A stretch of 64,000 bases of DNA from contig CM060200.1 of the NCBI GenBank assembly GCA_030562195.1, forward strand, positions 28,249,023 to 28,313,022, in the 5' to 3' direction. Shown here one piece after another: positions 55,860-64,000 of this stretch. The DNA is from Nipponacmea schrenckii (taxonomy: Eukaryota; Mollusca; Gastropoda; Lottiidae). Numbering within the stretch: the first letter of the stretch is position 1; each line of letters starts with the position of its first letter. The position numbers were made by a program, and so were the translations under genes. Below the pieces are notes generated by a model that saw only the letters and a program-made list of their open reading frames with translations, made no database searches and was not told where the DNA came from.

Positions 55860-58834
55860 GAGGGACAGTATCGAAGATATATATAAAAAAAGTAACAACT
55901 GTCTCTTGACACAAATATGAAAGACGTGAACGGTCGAATTGAACACAGTTACCATCTTATCCAGTGTTAATATAATGTTTTGATTGTAAGGCGATATAGG
56001 TTGATGTAGGTTTATATAAATGTTTCGTTTCACTCTAGTTTTAATTAACTGTTTTTCTTTGTCAGTTCGAGGTTATTTGAAACCGTTAGTATTTTCTGGG
56101 GGTTACAAATGATCATCTTTTAGCCTTTATCAACTTGTATTCGGTAACAGTTACCACATCGACGTTTTTTGTTAATCGCGGCGTCCAAGTCGTTGTTTAA
56201 TTCTTAAATGTATATATAACTGCAGTATTAAACCTCAGAACAAACGTAGAATGTCACTCAGAGCCTCCAAGGACTTACCATTGCATGCTTTCTTACATTA
56301 TACTGTCCAATACTCTCGGTTAATGTGAAACGTTAGAATATAGCATAATGTAGATTTAATGTGTTATCAGATTTTTGTTATATCTAGAATGAAGGTTCTC
56401 AAATAATCCAGTGGGTGGACAGAGAAATGATATCAGAAGATAAAAATGGATGAAATGAATGGAGTTTTACATCCTACTTTTCTGTAACTTATATATCGGA
56501 AGATAAGACGGAACTGGATGTGCCATTTCATATTTCGTAATCCGTAGTACAGTAAAATTAATGTTTAGTATCAATAAAGATTATTCAAGTCAACTGTGTA
56601 GTTTTTATCTATGGTTTTAATAGAAGTGTACTAGGGCCCTTAGTCAATATTGATCTAGTCGTATTTTGTGAGTATTTCTGTGTTTGGGTTGGCCAGTTGT
56701 AGACACGGACGTCGGTCATACGACCCTTATTATATATTCTGTACCTCGCCGTCATTGTCATTATTAAGAGTCTACTGTTTTATTTAGAAAAGTCGTTTTC
56801 AGTAGCGAATATTGACTATAAAACAATATTAAAATTGTGTGTACCCTCTGAATGGATGCCGAATTGACAAACGCAGAGTAGTACTAGGTGTTCCAGGGAT
56901 GTGAACATGTCCTGTCTCGCTAGCGACCCTTTTAATTTTTATTTGTATAGAGTTCAAATGTAATAAAGATTTCAGACTTGTAGTTTAATACCAATAGTTT
57001 GAAGAAATAACACGAGAATGATCATGTCCACAAGCAACATAAGGCTTTCACGTTATCCACTGGTTATTCAATTACAATATGAGATATACCAGTTTCATTG
57101 AAATAGGTAGATGTGCTAAATCTCAACTGGGACCCTGACCTAATAAAAAAATCTTACTATAAACAGGCCAAAGTCTGTGTTTCCACGTTTATTAAAATAG
57201 GCATACAACACTAGAAATCGTAGCTTAGATATCTTTCATACATTTTGCAGATACAGTAATCCGATTGAATCTGTGGCCCACGGTTTGAATAAACATTATA
57301 AACGTCACAAAATGATGAAATGTTCAACACAAATTTCAGTGATAAACCAATCAAACCAAAATCCTATTGAAACATTAAAGGCGATAGTAAATATACTCTC
57401 TAATATGTTACTAAACAATACTAGAATTAGTAATAATAGATATTACTTGTTGACATGGAGTATAATTATAATATGACAATTATTGTATTGTTATATTATT
57501 ATACAAGATGTTATACTACTTATATACTCATACTGACATCACAGGCTGTCAATTATCACTACGTCATTGGCATATCTCTTGACAGTTATATTAAAGTATT
57601 GCATGGGTCGTATTTTTAAATGTTCATAATTACGTCAAGGAAAATAGAAAACGGAAGAGGAGTCTGGACAGAAATTTCCCCATAAATTTCCAATGTCTAA
57701 ATTTCATATACCACCTGTTTGGTTCTTACTTTCCATGTGTAGGCATGGAAGCATAGTTTCTACATTACTCGTGTATATAATAGACAAAAGAGGAGCCAGG
57801 ACCGAATTTTATTTGTTTTCCGTATCTGAGCTCCGACAACTATTACGTTTTCTTACCCCAAATCCACCTAAATTTTCTTATTTTATATGTATCTGAAATC
57901 CTATGTTATCAAATTACTCCGAAGCTGGCTAAGTTGTGATTGTAGTGTTTGCTACAGCACTAAACATAACTGAAGATTGGAAGGTAGGCCTACAATGGAC
58001 CACCGAGTACTATAACTATCAAAAACTACTATAACTACGTATTTTGCGATATAAGCATCCTGGAAAATCAACTTGTCATATACCATCCAACAAGGTGTAG
58101 ATAAACGGACAAGGGAAATGATTAGTAATTTTTGTTATCCCAAGACGGTTATACAGACCTTGATAAGTTTGGTGACGATGATACCGAGCAGTAAAATACT
58201 AATGAAAAAACAGATTATAAATAAGCAGGTACCCGGCCTCTGATTGGTCGAGATGTTCAATGTAATTAAGTCTATGTTTGTACAGGCTGAATAATCAAAT
58301 ACACTGTAAGAATAGCAAGAAAAAGCAGAAACGCTACACTTCTATTTGTTGCGAATTATCTGTCAAAGGGAACGGGTGTTCTTACAATGACCCCTGCCCT
58401 CCTGAATACGTGCCTACTCATTGATGACAGTGTTGTGTCATTTACTACCTTTATGCACACGGTCTTTCTAAATTCAGGCTCGTTTGGGACGTCTTTGATG
58501 TTGCCAGATCCTAGAAAAGTACGTGTGAATGCAGAATGTTGTTGATTTAAGTTCGTATTAGAATATTGTTGCTGAAGAGAAACGATGTCGTTTGCCCACT
58601 AAAACCAAAACATTACCCAAGGTTGCATCAAGCGTAGGTTATAATATCTTGATTAAGGCTTGCAAACTGACATCTTTCTAATTGGACAAGAAACATAACG
58701 TTAACGATCCCTTAACAATCCACGATCCTGGTTAAGTGGCCCTCCATGTCGTTTCTTGTCTTCACCAGCTTAATCAGGAAGTTGATACTAGAACGTAAAA
58801 CTCTTTTCAATGCTTTCAAATTAGTATAGAAATT
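55860..58834. other. Gene-poor stretch
   Basis: AATAAA hexamers occur near 56573 and 56962 without an assigned gene. A reverse tail of the interspersed repeat lies at 56450-56480 (GAATGGAGTTTTACATCCTA). An open frame after an acceptor-like TTTTGCAG at 57249 (57250-57476) becomes low-complexity (NILSNMLLNNTRISNN) and is not supported as a gene. Confidence 0.4.
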
Positions 58835-59044
58835 ATGTCGAACACATCACAACCTCCGCCGAGAAGACGTTTCGTACCTTCATATTTGAAGAGTGTTGGA
58901 TTGACTATTCAAACGTCAGAGAAAATAATTAGTGTTTTATCTGCGCCTTGTGACGAACCCGAGCCGAGGACAAATTCAACCGCTGGGAGAATACAAAAGC
59001 TAAAGTATCGGTTGACCGATTTATTAAGCTGGCTTCCCTCTTGA
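58835..59044 (+). CDS. Possible small protein or first exon, unknown
   Basis: A 69-codon frame with ATG in a fair context (GAAATTATGTCG), a proline/arginine-rich start (MSNTSQPPPRRRFVPSYLKS), a predicted helix (TIQTSEKIISVLSA), an acidic linker (CDEPEPRTNS) and an amphipathic end (RIQKLKYRLTDLLSWLPS) before TGA. The composition is unlike the A/T-biased chance frames nearby, and it is higher in GC than its surroundings. No domain is recognised. A tail of the interspersed repeat (AGAACGTAAAACTC) lies just upstream at about 58791. Confidence 0.35.
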   Translation: MSNTSQPPPRRRFVPSYLKSVGLTIQTSEKIISVLSAPCDEPEPRTNSTAGRIQKLKYRLTDLLSWLPS

Positions 59045-60600
59045 ATGTTGTATTAAAAAACGTACAGTCGACCTGCTTCAACATACTGCCTATAATTACT
59101 CCACTCAAAATTCTTCTACATCTTCTCTTTGGTTCAATGATAACATCCAGTATAGTCTCTGTATATCAGAGCGGAATTAGCTTTTTGTAAATCTAGGTCA
59201 ATGTGTAACAGAATGGCGTTTACATTGTTGTATTTTGTCAAGACTTAGTCGTGATTTCAGTTCTATTCATTCTGGCTGTAAAACAACGAGGCAGAAACCA
59301 ATCACGTATTTACTTTTAAACGACAAATAAAAATATGTCTGAATAGACAGTGAACATAAGACCCAGTAGGCTATTTCAAAACTTGTTAACTCAGCGATGT
59401 AATATTATCAAAAAGGATAGAGGTATTTATAAAGAGGTGTCGAGTTGACATACTTAATCGCAGAGTGGTATTCATACTATCTAAGGAAAGATCCAGACTA
59501 CACGATGGAACCTTATACATATTGTCGATAACCAATATGAATCTGATGCAGTGAGACTAGTTGGTAATCTGTAAGAATTGAAGCGAATCTGTATATGAAT
59601 GGAAAAAGAAAAGAAACTACAGATAGAAGTTAAAGATGGGATAATATTTCTATCCGCCATAAATTGCCTCGAGGTTTTTCCCCCCACCAGGAATACGACA
59701 TGATGTCTGACTGGGTCGGGAAAGCAGATTGATAGTGTAATATCATCAGTTTCTAGTCCCTTCTCTTCTGCAATAATAATAATAATAATAGTTTTCACTT
59801 TATCATGATTATCAACGTTATCAAATAAATCAGTGCGAGCTTTTGAAGTTTGGGGGTAAAAAGATGATCGTAAGATGTAAGCAGTATTAAGAGAGTGAAA
59901 AGCTTCTTCACTATATTGCTCAGCATACCAAATTATGTGTTTAAATTTATGAACATAAGAGTTATATCTTTAAACTCCTCTTATTATGTCTCCTACATTG
60001 ATAATTTAGGATAATACCATAAGAATGGAGCATTACGTCCTACGTTTGATTTTATCCTAATTCAATTTCGTTTTTTACTGTATAGTTATCAAGAAAATGC
60101 TTCAGTATCAAAGCAAATGATTTTGTATCGATAAGAAAATAGGCAGAACATTGCCCAGGTTACACTCTTCTCTTATCTCGATTTTTAAGGTTCTGCAGTT
60201 AGTTTAATTGAGGTTAATGATGGTGTTTTTTCATGGAAAGAAAGGTGTTAGAATGAATGAAGTGAAGTTTTACATCCTACCTATATATAAACTATGTTCT
60301 GGTGAGAACAACTTTCCATGGTAAGAACGGGATAAGACTTAAATGAAAGGAAAAAAGTGTTTTACATCATAGGGCATGGAAGGGTTATTAAACTTCTAAC
60401 ACGTAGTAAACGTACTGGTATACACAAAACACATACATAATTTTGTCAATTTTTTTTTATACCCGTGACATTTGGAAAGTCTAATTGTGAAAAGGTCAAT
60501 GTGCAATTTGAAGGAAATAAAAGTGTTATATTAACTGTGACAAAAATGAAATATAGTGTACTAGTACCCAATCTGAGTCAAACTACACTTTACCGAGGCT
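59045..60600. other. Gene-poor stretch
   Basis: Holds an (AAT)n microsatellite at about 59774-59790 and reverse tails of the interspersed repeat at 60027-60050 (GAGCATTACGTCCTACGTTT) and 60255-60285 (GAAGTGAAGTTTTACATCCT). No gene is supported. Confidence 0.4.
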
Positions 60601-60604
60601 CCGT

Positions 60605-60765
60605 GTGCTATGTTTAAGATCCCTTGACACTTGTAAATCGGGAAAAGAATAAGCTTATACCACTTTCCTGGCAAAATATCTGCACACTGCAGGGGGGTGT
60701 CGGTCTTCATTAGTCTATAAGGTGCAGTAGTGTAAAATGTAAAACTTCATTCATTTCATGGCATT
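60605..60765 (+). repeat. Short interspersed repeat, most complete copy
   Basis: Runs from GTTTAAGATCCCTTGACACT through ATAAGCTTATACCACTTTCC, TGCACACTGCAG, GTCTTCATTAGTCTATAAGG, TGCAGTAGTGTAAAATGTAA and the tail ACTTCATTCATTTCAT. About 160 bases. No tRNA-like boxes are seen. Confidence 0.65.
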
Positions 60766-60804
60766 CCAAGAACATTTTCTTGTATAAACTTCAAGTCGAT
60801 TTAA

Positions 60805-61275
60805 AGGGGCACAATCTTGATTTTTAGGGGTCGTTTTGGGCCTTTGTTACATTTAAACAGTCCTCAGAAATACTCAAGCTCTAAGAAAATCGCAAAATAC
60901 CTTGAAATATACCTAAAAAATTTCACTTTTTATTTTTTTCCGTGCTGTACGCAGCTGGTCTTCAGTCAGTCTGAAAATTGTGTGTCCTGTTGACAAAACC
61001 TACAATTGTTATTACATGTACTTTCTTTTTGTTTTATCAGTGTGGGCCTGCGCAGTAGTCTATTTATAACTCTTTGATTTTCCAATATGGCGGGACGTTC
61101 ATAATATCTTAAGACATTATGATTTTCAAACACGGATAAATATGTATACCCATGGATTTGAAGGCTCAAATTTCAAAGGTAAGCTCTGTAGACTATTTCT
61201 GATTAGCTAAACAAACGATTTCATGTGTTTGAGGCTGTCGGATGATTGTCCGAAACAAATCAAGACTGTGCCCCT
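60805..61275. mobile_element. piggyBac-like MITE, second family, TTAA target
   Basis: A 471-bp element flanked by TTAA (60801-60804 and 61276-61279). Ends are AGGGGCACAATCTTGATT and its inverse AATCAAGACTGTGCCCCT, with one mismatch. It differs in sequence from the 46867 family. The minus-strand reading frame at 60966-61169 lies inside and has no transposase features. Confidence 0.85.
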
Positions 61276-61279
61276 TTAA

Positions 61280-63301
61280 ATATAAGCTTGCTCTTCATTT
61301 TTCTGAGGTTTTCGTTACTGATATTTCGTATTCATCGGAGTCTCAAATTAGAATTCAAGTCAGTTGTAACAAACGGGTGACGTTTCACAAGGCAGTGTAA
61401 AAATTCAAACTTTCATCAAACTGGCAGGAGAGAAACAAACACGAAATGCACATGTAAAACTTCACACCTTCTAAATAGCACAAAGATGTGTAGAAAGTTG
61501 AATAATTGAAAAGCTTTAAAGAATGATTGGTACCATGAACTGAACGTTTATTCTGCGTTTTTTCTACTTTCTTTCAATCAAACGGAGTAAACAAACAATC
61601 AAAACACACATGTACTACTCTACTGCAACATACAAAAAAAAAAACACAGTACAGTCTTTTTCTTTTCACGCTGTTTTATTTTTAAACATAGAACAAGTTG
61701 TACCCAGCCAAGAGTGGTTGAGTTGACAGGAGTCTTTAGTCCACTCAATAAACAAGGCCGAAATAAAATAAATTGCTGCGTGTATTAAGTTTTACACCCT
61801 ATTATTGTGTGCATTTACATGCATTGTTGTTATTTAAAAACGGGACAACCTTATGAAGTGTGCAATAAGTGAGGTGTAGCTAGGACAACGGCTCAAACAT
61901 ATACTCTGTTTCAATTTTTAACTGACTTTTAATTAAAATAGACGGGAGTTTTCCTCCCCCCCCCCCAAATTATTGCAATTATTGATTTGCTTCTGAGGGG
62001 CACTAAGCTGGAATGGTACCCAGAAGACACCAAGACTCTTGGTTCGTTTTGAATTTGAGACTTTATGCCACTGTCGTTCTTATTCAGAGTCAATGCAAAC
62101 AGATATACATGTAAAGACACCGCAATGAAGCTTTTTTCACAATTATGCTACTATATTTCAGGAATTTCAGTGATATTACAAGATGTAGTATGCAAGGTAA
62201 ATTGTTATGGCCTTGATTCTTCTTGTTTTAGACTAATAGATAGATCGCCTATGAGCTTTTTGATATCCGAGATCCTCCAGACAAATCAAATAATACTTCT
62301 GATTTACCTATAGACAAACATTCTCAGATCTATGCACTTCACTGATCCGAAATATAAAAAGGAAGGCGAATATGCCGTTTTTATAGATTGCACACACAAC
62401 AATGTTTATCCTTTATGATCAAGTCCGAGAGAGAGAATTTTGCGTAAATCTTTATTTCTTATATATTGCTTTAATTATTAAAGAGGAATATGGAGATTTC
62501 AAAATATAAAAAATAAAAACAGGATCCATAGATAAATGTTTGAAACTTCTTTTTAAAACCTAAAAATTATGCTTTGGGTCTTCAATTCTGATAAAAGCTA
62601 CCTGTCAAAATTTCAAGTTTATTTTCCAATTTCGATATTATGAAATTTTTAATTAAAGTTGAAAGAAAATGTAAATAGTGCCAGAGTGTCGCCATAGAAG
62701 TTTATAATGTGAAAAATCTGATTAGAATTTCTATATACAAATCTAATCCAACTTTAGTATTCAGAAAAATAGCCTGGGGCTGACAGTCGTCACGTGACCT
62801 CACATTGTGCAGGTGTTCGCGAGTTGAGAGTAAAACATATTCCTTTCATTCTCTCTGGGTCGACCTGACCGACATTTCACATACAACTGAATGGAAATAT
62901 TTGATACAAGGGGTGGGATAAACGACTTTGATGTAATGGGATTTGTAATGAAGGGGGTATTTAGCACTGTCTTAATAGTGATCAACGAGAGTTCCTCCTT
63001 CGAAAGCGATGGGGCGAGTCAAGCAAAACATTGAACTGTTTTTTAATTAAATTCTTATTGTAATGGAACATTACATAGAGACTGGGATTCAAACCGTGTT
63101 CTATGCATTGAGAAAAACGAATAGGAGCTGGCTGATTCGAACAATAAGCCACCCAATTGAAATCGCCACTGTAGTTTCTGATTTTTTTTAGATCAGCGTC
63201 TCATTTCCGCAATGTAACAAGACAAAATTCCTGCAAGCCCATGCTTTCGTAAGAGTACTTAAACCTCAATATAATAACCTAAAATTTCCCCAGTGGTGTG
63301 A
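61280..63301. other. Gene-poor stretch
   Basis: No supported gene. The frames at 61929-62120, 62065-62313 and 62800-62985 have no recognisable domain. An eleven-C homopolymer lies near 61957, and a reverse tail-like TTAAGTTTTACACCCTATTA at about 61786. Confidence 0.4.
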
Positions 63302-64000
63302 ATGGTGAACCCTAGCCCTACGCTACCTCCTCAACCCTCATATCCTTTACGTAAACCACACCCAAATCCTTCAACTACAATCCCTGAACCAATTATCATG
63401 ACTTTTTCTCCTCCTAAACCTTTACCCAAGTAAAGTATCTGTGTCTAACAATTCATTTTCAGCCCCTGCATCAAAAACTTGTAGTAGACGTCTTTCCCTA
63501 GGGATGTCTGCATCTCAAAATTCCTCTCCTACTCCTCTTCTTAAACCCTTCTCTCCCGCACCCTCTTGCCCTCAAACCTCCTTATCTCAACCCTTACCAT
63601 TTTTACCCTCTCCTACCCCCTCCCCTTCACGTTCTGCCTCCCAACCTGCTCCTAAACCCTGTCGTGATGGTAGGAATAAAGATTCATGGTTTCTCCCTCC
63701 CGTTACAAAGTCTACCCTTCTCATAGGTTTCTCTAATGTGAATAGAATTCCAAAATCATTTCCAGATGTCCAAATAGAGTCTTACCCTGACAGTAACATT
63801 TCTCACCTTCATTCCATCCTGAAAAGGTACCAGCCATCTCAACCTTCCCCTAATGTAATTTTTCACATTGGTTTATATAATAGACACGAAGCAGCCCAAA
63901 CCATTTTTAAGAAAATGTCTGACCTCATAACAGTCTTTCCATCCTCTAATATTTTCATTACCCATATTCCTACTTCACAAATTTACCAACAAACTTTTAA
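63302..64000 (+). pseudogene. Retroelement-type proline-rich protein with SGNH-hydrolase domain, truncated by window end
   Basis: From ATG at 63302 a proline-rich frame (MVNPSPTLPPQPSYPLRKPH) runs to a TAA near 63431. The homology-like sequence then continues in a second frame, open from 63402 to the end: Pro/Ser-rich, followed at about 63711 by an SGNH-hydrolase fold. Block I is STLLIGFSNVNRI (usual GDS Asp replaced by Phe, Ser kept). The second block is SYPDSNISHLHSIL (usual Gly replaced by Asp). The Asn block is VIFHIGLYNRHEAAQ. Similar SGNH domains occur in proteins of invertebrate retroelements, including LINE ORF1 esterases. The catalytic Asp/His end would lie beyond the window. The frame change and altered catalytic blocks suggest a decayed copy. 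Confidence 0.5.

Noticed and set aside
57250..57476. Open frame after an acceptor-like TTTTGCAG
   Set aside because: Becomes low-complexity Asn/Ile-rich sequence with no domain; likely chance in AT-rich DNA.

Overview
The window is AT-rich animal nuclear DNA with spliced genes, long introns and many transposable elements. It suggests a lophotrochozoan, most likely a mollusc. The reasons are a recurring AAAGGGAGATAAC / AAAGGGAAGTAAC motif that I associate with mollusc genomes, an intact-looking DIRS-type retrotransposon, a pogo-like transposon with a zinc-finger tail, and several MITE families. The host assignment is inference.

Layout. Positions 1-8,000 hold the last five exons of an MFSD1-like lysosomal transporter (+ strand, 2699-6824) and its 3' UTR. 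Its introns carry a foldback element (753-1993), a 69-bp tandem repeat, degenerate satellite-like blocks, a short interspersed repeat copy, and a Tc1/mariner-type MITE inserted in a 24-bp minisatellite. Positions 8,400-10,120 hold an inverted-repeat element with a GC-rich MITE nested inside it. Positions 10,665-19,056 hold an ankyrin repeat and SOCS box (ASB) gene: a 10-codon first exon, a 6.9 kb intron, and one large exon encoding the whole ankyrin/SOCS protein.

Positions 20,581-25,252 are a DIRS-like tyrosine-recombinase retrotransposon with gag, RT, RNase H/methyltransferase-like and YR reading frames. Both inverted terminal repeats and the internal complementary region are present, and the coding region has two frame breaks. 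Positions 26,202-28,280 (- strand) are a C2H2 zinc-finger gene with 11 fingers. An upstream exon of this gene carries a separate short spliced reading frame. Positions 30,350-30,955 are a 20-bp minisatellite. Positions 36,233-38,405 are a pogo-like DNA transposon with TA target duplication, a broken DDE transposase and six subterminal 16-bp repeats.

The right third (38.4-63.3 kb) is nearly gene-free. It holds a G/C-run repeat (38.8-39.0 kb), a 33-bp tandem repeat (about 42 kb), a 1.8 kb foldback element with ~500-bp arms and a perfect 8-bp duplication (42,661-44,445), two TTAA-flanked piggyBac-like MITEs (46.9 and 60.8 kb), tandem repeats at 50.6 and 54.5 kb, and a few short reading frames of uncertain status. 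At the right edge (63.3-64.0 kb) a proline-rich reading frame leads into an SGNH-hydrolase-like domain of the kind carried by retroelements, cut by the window end.

The host genes (MFSD1-like, ASB, zinc finger) have no evident joint pathway. Gene models rest on splice-site consensus and frame continuity read by eye, not on transcripts or database searches.
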